Assembly (NCBI GenBank): GCA_018389105.1
Contig: JACATO010002730.1
Location: 912,501 to 976,500, forward strand
Origin: Nautilus pompilius
Taxonomy: Eukaryota > Mollusca > Cephalopoda > Nautilida > Nautilidae
DNA length: 64,000 nucleotides
Direction of reading: 5' to 3'
Positions 51,001 to 62,815 of this stretch are shown piece after piece (positions within the stretch are counted from its first letter, which is position 1; each line of letters opens with the position of its first letter). The notes below the pieces were generated by a model. It ran no database searches. It worked only from the letters and a program-made list of their open reading frames with translations, and was not told the DNA's origin. A program made the position numbers and the translations under genes.

Positions 51001-54000
51001 TTAAACTGTAGCATTTTGTACCTTTGTTTTGATCTTGGATAGGTGTATTTTATTGAAAGAATATGAAAGAAACACAAACTTCGCATTTCATATGCATTAG
51101 ATAAAGCAACAGAACAACAGACAAAAAAGCTTCGTACTATCCATCTTGGTTAGTCGAAAAATTTGTTACTTAAAACCGTCCTATCTTTAAGAAAATTAGC
51201 TACTGTGCATAAAATGGATTCGCAAAACTAAAGTATTTTAAATAATAACTCAAAAAAGTATATCTTCATACACGGTAAAACTAATATAGACTTCGAAAAG
51301 GTTAAGGCCAGTTTTCATGCATGCATTTTGAATTAATTCATCTTCTATTTAATATGGTAGTTTTATTTATAGAGATTACTGCTTGTTTTTAGAGATTCCT
51401 TAGGTAATTATAAAAATGGAAGCAGAAAGTATAAACAATTTATTAGTAGAAGAATATTAAATTATAATTATACAAGCTAACAAAATATTTAGCTCGTGCG
51501 CGCTTGAAGGGGAACAACTCTGCAGATAATTTAGCTTACTTACAACGAAGGGAAATCACCCCATCTATTTTATTTGATTCCCACCATTCAATAAGGCTAT
51601 AATAGTTGACGTATTAGAGAGCAGACAGAAAATTCCATCTTATTCCCAAGCTCTATATTTTGTGTGCAGAAATCAATAAATTCTGGTGAAATGTATGCGT
51701 CAATCCTGTCTGCGGCATAGAAATGTATGGTGAATTATCATTCTCCTGGTGCCAGATTTGTATTAGTATGTATGTCTATTCTAAATTCTGTACGTATAAA
51801 CAACAAAATAAAATTAATTATTTGTCAAATGGAGGACTTAATGTAGTCAGAATCAGCATAATTAGAACGTAATAGAAAAAAAATAATGAGTGTCATTATT
51901 TTTTTAAGAACACTTACACAATAAAAATATATAAACTAAAATGAAGATAACAAATAACATCATATATGTTCCATACAAAAATTTTTAAAAAAATTAAAAC
52001 GTTTCCAGTTTCTTAAATATTAACTCCCATAATCAGCAAAAATGTATCATAGTAGATGTTTATGAATACCCGGATGTTATTATCTAATGCAAAATTCGGT
52101 AAACTATTATTGTTTGTATTAATTTTATAGGAAAATGTTCGTCAAAAGTATACACATTTCTTCGCTACAAATTTCAAGATAAACAGAATTTCTGAAATAC
52201 GTACTTATATCAAAATCTGAGAAAATATTCAATTTTTCTCAGTATTTTCCTTAATACTGAAAAAATATTAATTATTTTGTGGATCAAAGTAAATAATTTC
52301 CTGTTTAACCAAATATTAAAGATGCAGCCTGAAAGATTTTTAGGTTGATATTATTTACACTGTGCATAGTTATGTTTATTTATTCTCTAACGGCTTCATA
52401 AAGAAAAATGCTATAGATAAGTGATATTTATCTGACATTAGATGCGAAAATATTAAATGTGACGTATTTCACGTAAAGAGGTCGTTTTACCTTTGTCCGT
52501 CGTTTAAGAAGAAAATAAAAATTTTCGATCAACGTGAAATTAAATATGTAACGATGAAAATGTTCTATATGCACTAATGATTTTTTTGTTTCTTTAAGGA
52601 AATCACTAAGGGAGAAGTAAAGAAGAATTTTGTCCCGTGTGGTGTCTTTTAATTTTATCTGTTAAGGTTCTGATGCAGTAGTTACACAGTTAGGTTTTAG
52701 AAGAGATGCAAAGTGCCGCTTGAAAAACTTTTCTGACAAAAATTAATTAAGGTAATAAACTTTAAGGACATTTTCAAGTAAGTTTCAACTGTTTAGTCAG
52801 TTACCTTTATGGAATTAAAATTGATCTTATCTGCAACAAGAACATACACGTTTCTTTAACTGTACATCGTGTTTGAGGGCTAGATGCCATAAGTGTGATA
52901 CGGCAGACCTGTTTTCACTAACCATAGCTAAGTCGATGAATCTGCCGAAAGTCCTTCAAAAACTGACAAGAATTTTTGCACGATTGTAGAACACAGCCTG
53001 AAGAAGTCGATATAGTTACGGATCCATTTAATTCCACTAGCGTGCTAAGAAACTTGAGTTAAAGAATATTGTTCATGCAATTGCGAAAATTTCTTTTCAT
53101 GCAATAAAGGGTGATATGCAAATCAGTTGAAGAAAAGGCATTTCCTTCTCAGAAGAAAGATTTTTGCTGACAAACAACGACAATCGCAATGTCTTGGTCG
53201 ATGCAGCTGGGACTATTACTTCTTTTCCACGTTAACACACTTATGTCAGATAGAAAGACAATCTAATATGATGAAAAATAATCATAATGGATCGCATGTC
53301 GTTTGCATAGCCTTCCAAAAAGTTGGTTATTCTTAGAACCAAAATTAATCTTTTCATTCATTAATACGCCAACTGACTCGACGACCAGCGTAATCAAGCC
53401 TCACATGTCAGCATCCTACACAAGTCTATTATCTACCTGAAAAAAAAACTAGTATTAAAAGAATGCTTTTGATAGGTTCAGATAAATTTACTCGCCTTAT
53501 TATTCAAGCCGGTCATCAGAATTAATTAAATTTTTTCCACAATAAAAGAATGTTTCCTTACTCGAATAACATGTCGGTCCTGCTAGTTCTTATCAGTTTC
53601 ATAAATACTAGATTATATCATGGAAAATTAGAAAAAGTTGAACATTGTTTTTAAATATTCGGACCAACCATGATTTTGTGTATCATAGAAAACAACCAAA
53701 GATGTGAGCAATTTGATGGCAGTTTAGTTTCTATTACCGAACATGGTGGTTACTACACAAGCCAGTAAAAACTATTTATATGATAAAGAAAACTGTAGAT
53801 AAACTCACTTGAACTATTATTTTAAGAAATAATAAATTAAAATGCGCAGTGCTCATAAATATTTAAATAGGTTATCAGTTTAGCTGTAATTATTAGACAT
53901 TTTATAATGAAGTAAATCAGTCAACAAATTAGTGTTTTAACATTATTCAAATTTAAATAATCACTGAAAACATGATGAAATACAAATTACTATTTTTAAA

Positions 54001-55639
54001 ATAAAGTCATATGCTTCAGTATCGAAATTTTGCAGAGATATTGATTCAAATGTGCTCTGTATGCTTTGCAAGAGATCGGTTGTCTCCTCACTGCAAAATG
54101 GTTGAGTGTCAGTTCTATTTTTGTTTTATCACAAAGCACAGAATGACAGTTACTCATCATCCTATTAGCACCAATTAAACTGTCATACAGGTGTATCTTT
54201 TGGACGATTACCATCGTGAAGAGAACTGTTTTGGTGCGCAGGGATGGTATGTCGACGTAGATATTTTTCTGTAGGCGATTTTGTATGTGGATGGTGAAGG
54301 TAACTTAAGTTTAGCATGAACATTTCGATTTTTCGCTCGCTAAGATTTAGATAAAGATTTCCCAACCTACCGCGCGCCTACGAGTCATTATTGATGACGT
54401 GGCAGACACAAACGTCTAGTTATTGGTCAGTTTCTCAGCAAATACAATACGCATACAGAAAACAAAATGACTCAACAGCGTAAAAATTGCGAGAAAGTAG
54501 TTCTTTCATGTGTCATCCAGCGTCATGCAAAGTCCTTATTTGACAGAATGCCGGCAATGATTAGTAAAAACTAATCTAATATTTAATAGGTCATTGATGG
54601 GAAATGTCACTAGAGGAGATATTTACTGATTCAGCGAAAATGTGATCTATGTGTAATTTTCGGCCTTTAAACCATATAAATATTCTGTACATAATAATTA
54701 CTATTTTAAACAAGTCGTGCACTGTTTATATGAAATCATAATATCTTTCTTTTTCTTTATATGCAAATATTACAAGGTAGAATATACCTAAGTCCTACAA
54801 AGAACCGCTTTTTAACAAAAAGAAAATCAAAAAATTAAGTTAGATAATAAAAAAAAGAATAAAGAAAGTAGCTCCACATTATGAACATAAGCCGGCAGTG
54901 GATACAAGCCATCGACGTATATTTATAAATTAATTAATAAATTCTGATGTTTGTCAATGAAAAATTGTTAAAATATCTATAAAGCTTTTTATAAATTTTA
55001 ATTCTAAACTTGCGTAATTACATTAAAAAAACAAAAAAAATTAAATTGCTGTATCTTTTCGTTATAACCAAGTGGTACAGATTAAATATAAATGTATATT
55101 TATTAAAAGTCAGAAATACGGCTGCATGGCAGAGAAATAGTTTTAAAATACGGACTGAAAAACGAACACCTGTAAATAAAAGAAACCAAACCTAATTGTT
55201 GCATTTTTTCATACGAGAGAATAGTGATGATTAACTTCTATTATTTGTTGTGAGATAAATTTTCGGATGTTTTTGAAAACTTTTAAGATGTTAAAAAGTT
55301 TGATTTTTGGCAATCGAAACAGATTGGAAATCAAAAAGCTCCATAAGTGTATTCTGCTCACAAAATTCCCAGTGTTTACGATTGTATATTTGTTTGTGTT
55401 CGCGTTACAAAAAGTTATTACTACAGCAATGTCTTCTAACCATAAAGAGCTGAAAAAAACTCGACATCTGCAGGGGGGGTCAGATTTCCCATTAAAACTG
55501 TATATTCTAAATTCTCAGAATGCTGGTAAGAAGTTATTTAGTAAGGAGACTGGCAAATCAGTTTATGGATTAAAGTATCTGATAACCAATTATTCTTATT
55601 ATAGTGTGCGTGAATGAAATATCTTTATTACCACACTTC
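48077..55639. other. Long, mostly AT-rich non-coding stretch
   Basis: About 7.5 kb with no supported gene. A GC-rich blip lies at 48700-48780 (GCGCGGGGAGAGGGGCGGG) and a moderately less AT-rich patch at 54190-54430. Open frames (48842-49123 minus, 50409-50627 plus, 53127-53336 plus, 55267-55617 plus) lack domains. The last of these, 116 codons of Lys/Leu/Phe-rich sequence, is the longest, and I consider it chance. Confidence 0.45.
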
Positions 55640-56770
55640 GAATTAACGGGCTGAAGTGAATGTAATATGTATCGATATAGAGAACAGTGAAACTAACGGA
55701 ACATGCGGAAAGCCAGACTCAGCTTTCAATTTCGCTGGAAGTGAGGCGCACGGAATGGCAACTTTCGCCATCCTGATCGGTAACATAGATAACAACCAGG
55801 ATAAAACAGAACGCTTGAGATGTTTTAAAGGTAGAATTACGCTTAACACCCTCTGTGTTAAAGCCAGTGTGAACTTACGCCTCGTGGTCGCATGTTACTC
55901 CAACGTTCGAGAGGCAAAGGCCATTTATCTTTAGTCAGGAGCGTCGCTTAATATCACTTTTCGTCTGTGGCCTTGTTATTCTAATCATTAATTTAAAAAA
56001 CCCGGCATTGAGAAATCAAGCGGATTAACGACGGTGATGTGAGGGCCAATCTGATTTATTTGCAGTTCGTTGTTTATCCATAAATTACGTGCAAATTTTC
56101 TACCGTCTCCTTTTATCCCTGCGCTAACGAAAAACACAAGAAGTGCATTACCGTGCAACTGGGTATTTAAAAGAAAAGAAAAGAATTAGTGCTCGTCTTC
56201 TTTGTTTCACTAAATGTACGGGATGTACATGGCATGATTGCCCAACCAGCCAGATATCAACGATATTCTTCCCTTCTATTAGTTTCTGATACCTAAATAA
56301 AATAAAATTTGGCGCAGCTTTATAATGCTTCTAATATGGATAGCACGCTAGGGAAACGATGGTGAAGCCACAATGCGCGCACAGCAACTAAATTGTGCAG
56401 CAAGCCATCTTCTGTTTCCTTGTGATTAAAAAAAAAAGAAATAACTGAATTAAAACATTTTGAATATTGCAGACGGGTAATTCTCATTTTTTCTTGTCAT
56501 CTACTTTTTTTTTCTATTCTTGAAAAACAAACAAAAAAAAAGAAGTAAAATACAACAAACAGAAATACCTTTCTTCTATGACACCACCGAGTTAATATCG
56601 CGCGGCATCTTGATACACCTAAATGAGAAGGCTTCCGGGTTGTTGGAAACCCGTCATTCCGGAATGAAAGATGATGCTTTAAATTAAATTGACAGTCTCC
56701 AGGGAGTAACGCCGAAAAGAAATTCATCGGCGAATCCAACGACAAGAATAAACAACTGAAGCATGAAACC
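55640..56770. other. Less AT-rich block, possible conserved non-coding region
   Basis: Base composition changes sharply to near-balanced, with CpG dinucleotides present, over about 1.1 kb. Within it both strands are open at 55656-55934 (plus, 92 codons) and 55643-55849 (minus, 68 codons), yet neither product resembles a known family. No Pol III boxes, TIRs or transposase motifs are seen. It could be an unrecognised exon, a conserved regulatory block or an old repeat; the sequence alone does not decide. Confidence 0.35.
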
Positions 56771-57159
56771 GTACATACAGGTTTGATGAGTTTGCGAGAT
56801 CACTTCACGGACAAGAAAAAAATTTATGACGTTCATTAGAATACATATAATAGGCAAAAAAAAATTAAATATTTTATTTTAAATAGCAGTAGAAGACTTA
56901 TAAAAATCCTGGCTAATTAATTTATATGGAAAATGGTAAAGATCGTGCATAATCTTTTCACGCAAATACACGCAATTGTATATGTTCGTATAGTATGTGC
57001 CAGTATCTCATAAAATGTATTTCTTCAGTCAGTAATTGGTCTATCAGGTAATTACTGATTGTCTATTCGATGCACAATGCTATCGTTCCAATAAAAGAAG
57101 AATATATACTAAATAACAAGAAATACACTGGATTAAAACGTAAGTTTGTCAAAAAGATT
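56771..57159. other. AT-rich non-coding stretch
   Basis: Nothing recognisable. Confidence 0.5.
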
Positions 57160-57533
57160 TCGCGGCCGGTAGAATGCTGGACTGAGGCCTGAATACGAAT
57201 CCCGGTCAGGACCTCCCGCTCTGTTTGGCGTCCCTCACAAGTATGGCCTCTTCCCTTTTCTCTTTACTAGCCGACCACGTGGGTTTTTCCTTCCACATCT
57301 AAAAACGAAGAGTTCTAATAGGGTTTTCCGGTACATGTAGTAAAGGTTCCCCATGATTAATTTGCACTATGATCACTGTTTTTAAGATCATCCAACCATA
57401 CTTAGGCTACTCGCTTGGTCAACAAGGCTATCAGTAGACTCTTCCTAACTCACTGGTATAACATGCCCTTACACCTCAAAAGTGAGGACGGAGATCATCA
57501 TGAAAAAAATGGATAATAATAATTTTATGTTTT
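57160..57533 (+). mobile_element. tRNA-derived SINE (plus)
   Basis: The head begins near CGCGGCCGGTAGAATGCTGG, an A-box-like segment, and is followed by ATACGAATCCCGG, a weakened B box (ideal GGTTCGAATCC). The body is clearly less AT-rich than its surroundings. It includes GGTTTTTCCTTCCACATCTA, CCCCATGATTAA, CATCCAACCATACTTAGGC and ACATGCCCTTACACCTCA, and ends in GGAGATCATCATG followed by an A-rich and ATA tail. Its look resembles repeats common in molluscs (recall, not a search). At about 370 bases it seems complete at both ends but diverged. Confidence 0.65.
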
Positions 57534-60465
57534 AAATCCTTTAAATATTTAAGTTATACAGAAGGTTTCATCATTAATTTCACTTAAATTTGCGAAGATG
57601 TTTGCTATAACTTTCTCTTCAGTGGCAAAGAAAACCTTTATGAAATTTATTTAAGACAGGGGAAGAGGTAGACCAATGCAGTCCTGCTCGAGTATAACTC
57701 ATACTATAATCATTCTTCATTAAGAAAAGCGTAGTTTTCTTTTCTTTTTACATATTTAGTATTGCTATGAAAACTAAACTTATTGCAAATGTTGAATATA
57801 AAGCGATTTCATTTGCAAGACTGACTTTACTAGCATTTATAAAATACAATTAGCCTTTAAAGTTTATTTTATGTGCTTATTTTTAAGAACTAAACGGTTT
57901 TTACTTTTAGTGACTATAATAAGTATAAAATAATATATTTTTCTTTGAATTTCAGCTAGTCATGTTAACATAAAATTATCTCGCACATAATTTTTTTTTT
58001 ACTTTCTGTTTACACCGGAGAAAATAACTTCTTCAACATTGCATTAAATATCGTGTAAAAATGGACTTTACACATCGTTTCTTTGAGTAAACACGTTATT
58101 TTGTGTAACATCTAGTAAATTTAATTGTTCTTAGTTTGATATTCTATATTTTTATTCTAATTATTTTTTTTTATAATATCACCATTTTAGCTAGAATTTG
58201 TGTTTCCATAGGATTCGTTATTCTTTGTTTCGGTTTGGAGGTACTATTCCGGAGGCACATGCGAAGACTTTAAAATAGTATCCGCAGTTTTGTTCTCAAA
58301 GAATTTCAGGTGGCTTTTTTAGGTGAGTTTTGTAATTTGTATACACAATATTTTCCTAGCAACCATTTGAATCAAATGATGGTTCATTAGCCATGACTCG
58401 CCAAAAAAACTTCACTAAATACTATATACTAAATGAAATATGTAAATTAGTTTAACGTACTCTATACTTACTACCTGGATACTGGTACCCTCCAGTTCTG
58501 TATTACTCAGCACTGGTTGAGCCAAAAAAGGCTGTGGCAGTACCTTTCTTATTAATATAAATCTTTGTTACTACAAATCCGTATATCGTTCCAACGTCAC
58601 GTGTTCTGCATTGTATTTTACATTAAATTATTTCAGCAAATTTTCAAAATCTACACTGTCAAAACAATGAATATCCCTTAATAAAAACAACTGAGATGTA
58701 TTCTTGGTTCATGGGTTCATGGCTATCATTGATTCCATTTGCTCAAAAATTAGTCTGCTAAAAATTCTGTTTCGAATGGAAACAGTTATCTATATAATAT
58801 ATGCATCAGATAAGTAAAGTATGATGTAAGTGCAGTGGTAACACTAGCTTGAAAATTATTATTTTTATTTTATATCTATTAAGGAAAAATGTAAATGGTA
58901 TATTTGGAACATGGATGGCATTATCATTGAATGTGGTGTTCTGAGTTTTTCTTTTTCAAGAAATGTTTTCATAATAATTATGAATACTCATTTTTTACTG
59001 GCATGCCTTCTTGAAATTCAGTATTTTGCACATTTATTATGCAAATGTTTTACTTGATTTCAGAAACAACCAATGATCAGATTGTATGTGACTCTTCCCG
59101 GCTTTTGAAAGTGATCTGTAAATTGAAAATAACTGTGCACCTGCTGTTGTCATGTAAAAACTCATTGACTGATGACTCTTCTCATTCCAATCACCTGCTA
59201 TATCAAAGGAGATGGAGTCAACGGAATTAATCATTATCTGTTTTTTTATATTTTGAATTTATTCCTTAACTGTTGATATTTCATTGGTTGTGTTCTGTAA
59301 TTTTTAATTACAGCCAATTGAGCTAACATAATAACTAATGATTTTAGGCTAGATGTACAAACTTATGTGGTATACAGAGGGTTGAAAGTCAGTTTAAAAT
59401 ATTGATAAATGCACAAATTTACTATCTCAGGATTCAACGCATTGACTAATGCAGTGTGTCATTTAATTTTTTAAGTAAAAATAATTTTAACAACATTTAA
59501 AAATCATTTAATAGGTAGTAATTTGTCAAATTCTAGTGTATGTAACACATTCACATTGTAAATATTCATATACTTTATTTAAACACCACTTTTGTACCAC
59601 ATTTGTGAAAGGCTGTAGAAATTACTCTGGTCCAAAGCAGAGCCAATATGCATCCATCAGGGAAGGTTGCTGTTTCTATTAACGATGCTAACAAAGAGGT
59701 TGGGCTGACACCACATTAACTATGGCACCCTATGGGCGACATTTTTATTTGAATTCTTTTAAAATGTTTTTACACGAACCTTTTCAAAATGCAGAGATTA
59801 CTAACCGAGGCGAATATTTGTTTCCACTACATATTATTTTCTTTTATTTATTTTTTTTTCGGCATATCGCCAAACATGAATGGCAAACTAGTGAGTCCCA
59901 TCGCGGAAAGAAACGCTATTGCATAGCATAATTTGATGTACATTGCTAAGAGAAATAATTTTACGAGTAAACTGTGAAAGGAGAACATTAATTTTGTACA
60001 CTTCAAAGACCCAGAAGAAAAGACTGTTTCTAATCCTATAACTTTCATGTTTAAATAAAATATTTAAAATGGGTATATAGACTCTTCTCTTTTTGTAGTA
60101 ACCTTTTTATTTTATCACTAATGTTTGAGTCATTTTTTTTCGTTTAAATTCTGTTCTATAACTCAATTTGGTTTTGTTTTTCATAAGTAATATGAGAAAT
60201 AAATAAATAAATGTATGGATTCCTAGATGTAGAAAAGTTACAATTTTTATCTGAGGAATGAAATTTTCTCATACATGAATTTTAGGACAATAAGAAATAC
60301 CACAATTTTACAAGGGCGCAAAAAAGCTCTATTACAAGTCCTCACAGATTTTTTTTAATGTGTTGAACGCTATCGCTACCGACAACTAATACCGACAATT
60401 ATTTGGGTTTATTTATTATTTTATTAATTAAATGCTTTTTTATCTAATATATAGCCAAGATTAAT
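57534..60465. other. Non-coding stretch before copy B
   Basis: No supported gene. A segment at 59039-59230 follows a fair splice acceptor (TTGATTTCAG at about 59054-59063) and is open on both strands, but shows no domain. Patches near 58480-58560 and 59630-59740 are less AT-rich and may be repeat scraps. Confidence 0.45.
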
Positions 60466-60595
60466 CACTGGTCAACAAGTATTTTTCATCAAGCATATGT
60501 CAAGGTGTAGTTAGTGTAGTTTTTAATTCTGATTTCTAATATACAATTAGTTTTTGACATCACGTACAGTTTTCAAGATGAGAAAGTTTTTTGGT
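60466..60595 (+). repeat. Left terminal and subterminal inverted repeat of copy B
   Basis: Starts CACTGGTCAACA. Around 60521-60536 TTTTTAATTCTGATTTCTAA matches the inverted right end and copy C (TTAATGCTGATTTCAAAT), and is followed by a CATCACGTACAG segment that echoes CAGCACGTATCAG of the right end. Confidence 0.7.
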
Positions 60596-60883
60596 TTTAC
60601 TCATGCATTATATAGAAATTCCAATTAATGACGTGTATGCATGTATTTCATTTACATCATGGAAACATACCTTTAAATAAACTACATTATTCATTGCTGC
60701 ATAGTTCAGAGGCAATATTTAATCATCTTAAATTAACCAATCAAGTTTTGTCTGATGAAATAGGTATTTCAACATCTCAAATTGTCCAGTCATAATTGGT
60801 CTGATGAAATATTTCATCATCCCAAATTCAATATAAGTATAACCGTTTGTATCTATTTCCTTACTTGTTTTACAGTGTTAACA

Positions 60884-62517
60884 ATGTCAAGACATTGTAG
60901 AAATCCTCCTGATGTGTTTTGTATATATCTGTGAACAATTTATTGTGAAAGCTCAAAAACGTATAATAACACCAGAGATCAAGAAGATTTATAAGCTATA
61001 CTTTGACTGTCCTCTTGGAGATCAGGACAAGTTATGGGCACCACATTTAATCTGCTCAGCTTGCTCAAATGGCTTACGTGACTGGTTCAATAAGAGGAAG
61101 AAATCCATGCCTTTTGCAATTCCAATGATATGGAGGGAGCAGAAAGACCATTTTAATGACTGTTGTTTTTGCAAAGTAAATGTCACAGGATTTTCTATGA
61201 AGAATAAACACAAAATTGTGTATCCCAATTTGGATTCTGCAATGAGACCTGTGCCTCACAATGGAAGTCTGCCAGTTCCAGCAGATGATGGTATTGAAAC
61301 ATCAGATGATGATGCTGGCTGTCACGATAGAGCTGCTGACGAAGATTACGTGGCTGATGACGATAGCTTTGAACCTCAGAAATTTTTCCAAGCTGAACTG
61401 AATGACCTTGTCAGCTCAAAAGATAAAGCAGAACTGTTGGGATCAAGACTGAAGGAGAAGTATCTGCTAGAGCACAGTGTTCGTATAACTTATTTTCGGC
61501 AGAGAAATGTGGTTCTACAAAGTTGTTTTTCTGTTGAAGGCCCGCTTTGCTTTTGCAGTAACATCGATGGACTTTTCAAATGTTTATCACAAAATCATGA
61601 TCCTTCAGAGTGGCGTTTGTTTATTGACTCTTCAAAACGAAGTTTAAAAGCTGTACTTCTCCATAATGGTAATTTGAAGCCCTACATTCCTATTGTATAC
61701 TCCGTTCATCTTCATGAATCATATGAAAATATGGAACTTTTACTTCATGCCATTGCCTATGAAAGATACTCATGGAAAATATGTGGAGATTTAAAAGTCA
61801 TTGTAATGTTAATGGGAAAGCAGTCAGGTTTCACAAAATACTGTTGTTTCTTGTGTCTATGGGATAGTCGGGCATCTGACAGACATTATTCGGAATCAAA
61901 CTGGCAGACAAGAACATCATACCAGCCAGGACTATCTAGCGTCAAGAATACACCTCTTGTAGATCCATGTAATGTCCTATTGCCTCCTTTTCACATAAAG
62001 CTTGGACTGATGAAACAGTTTGTAAAGACACTAGGGAAGAGAAATGCCAGAGGTTTTGAGTATATTGTAGAAATGTTTCCCAAAATCACACAGGCGAAGT
62101 TGAAAGAGGTTATCTTTGTCGGACCCCAAATTAGAGAAGTATTCAAAGATGTCAACTTCAAGACAACACTGGATGAACTGGAACTGCCTGCCTGGAATGC
62201 TTTCATTTAGATCTGTGAGAATTTCTTAGGCAACAAGAAGACAATGGACTACAAGGATGACATCAAGAATCTTCTGAAATGTTACTCAGCAATGGGTTGT
62301 CGCATGTCACTGAAAGTTCACTTCTTGGACCCCCATCTGGATTTCTTCGCAGATAACCTTGGAGCAGTGTCTGATGAACATGGTGAAAGATTTTCCCAGG
62401 ACATTAGTGCTATGGAGAAACGGTACGAAGGCTTCTGGAGTGACAGTATGCTGGACACTTTACCGTGATTAACCAGATCAAGAACACTGCAGGAAATCCA
62501 AATCACAATGTTTCTAA
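60884..62517 (+). pseudogene. Unclassified transposase-like protein, nearly complete but broken
   Basis: The main open frame is 60912-62210 (432 codons). Numbered from its first Met, residues 7-50 hold C7, the GDQDKLWAPH stretch and the CSAC pair, and residues 84-87 CCFC. This is a probable zinc-binding N-terminal region, presumably for DNA binding. An acidic linker spans about 124-155. The core has FIDSSK (D239), ICGDLK (D293), CFLCLWDSR (312-320), HIKLGLMKQFVK (361-372) and GPQIR (404-408). A single in-frame TAG at 62208 follows NAFI. The frame then continues ICENFLGNKK to EHGERFSQDI (E492) and SMLD; a small deletion near 62453 shifts the last part, WTLYRD to QCF with stop 62515-62517. The likely original start, MSRHCRNPPDVFC at 60884, lies one frame away by a single extra base near 60923, shared with copy C. 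D239, D293 and E492 may be a DDE triad (inference). Copy A encodes the same core. Confidence 0.85.
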
Positions 62518-62602
62518 CTCTGTTGTTCTAACTTTGTCTGTTTTGTCTGATCCATTTTTGTGTATTCACTCTTTGTAGAATGATAGTGATGATTTGTAAC
62601 TC

Positions 62603-62608
62603 AATAAA
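62603..62608 (+). terminator. AATAAA polyadenylation signal of copy B
   Basis: AATAAA lies about 85 bases after the end of the gene homology and inside the element. Confidence 0.45.
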
Positions 62609-62689
62609 CTCAATTACTCTCTAAAAATAATATGTCCTTATTACATTAATGATTTCATATATGCAAATATGTAAATAATTGCATGTATC

Positions 62690-62815
62690 TACTGAAAAAC
62701 TGATACGTGCTGCATACAAATGGAGTGAAATTTTGAAATCAGCATGAAAAATTAGTCTAAATAAGTTGGTTTGCATTCATAATGAGTATTACAAATTTAA
62801 TTTTCTTGACCAGTG
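62690..62815 (-). repeat. Right terminal and subterminal inverted repeat of copy B
   Basis: Read inward it starts CACTGGTCAAGA. The subterminal motif TTCATGCTGATTTCAAAAT lies at about 62748-62730, near-identical to the copy C left-end motif. Confidence 0.7.

Larger units (their letters stand above)
60466..62815 (+). mobile_element. TIR element copy B (2.35 kb), fullest copy
   Basis: The left end reads CACTGGTCAACAAG and the right end, read inward, CACTGGTCAAGAA. A subterminal motif with CTGATTTC lies about 62 bases inside the left end and 72 bases inside the right end, in mirror orientation. Around it the two ends are recognisably alike over some 130 bases. Between them is one large gene on the plus strand (60884-62517), then an AATAAA at 62603. 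The 5' 400-odd bases are non-coding and AT-rich, with imperfect repeats of the TGATGAAATATTTCATCA type. The left flank is TTAAT and the right flank TTATA; no exact target duplication is evident. The 5' end is shared at about 96% with copy C. Size, TIRs and a single transposase-like gene fit a cut-and-paste DNA transposon, whose class I cannot name. Confidence 0.88.

Noticed and set aside
55267-55617. 116-codon plus-strand frame
   Set aside because: Lys/Leu/Phe-rich as expected from AT-rich DNA, with no recognisable motif; it remains possible but unsupported.
61022-62206. Minus-strand open segments over copy B
   Set aside because: They mirror the plus-strand gene, whose protein homology to copy A is clear.
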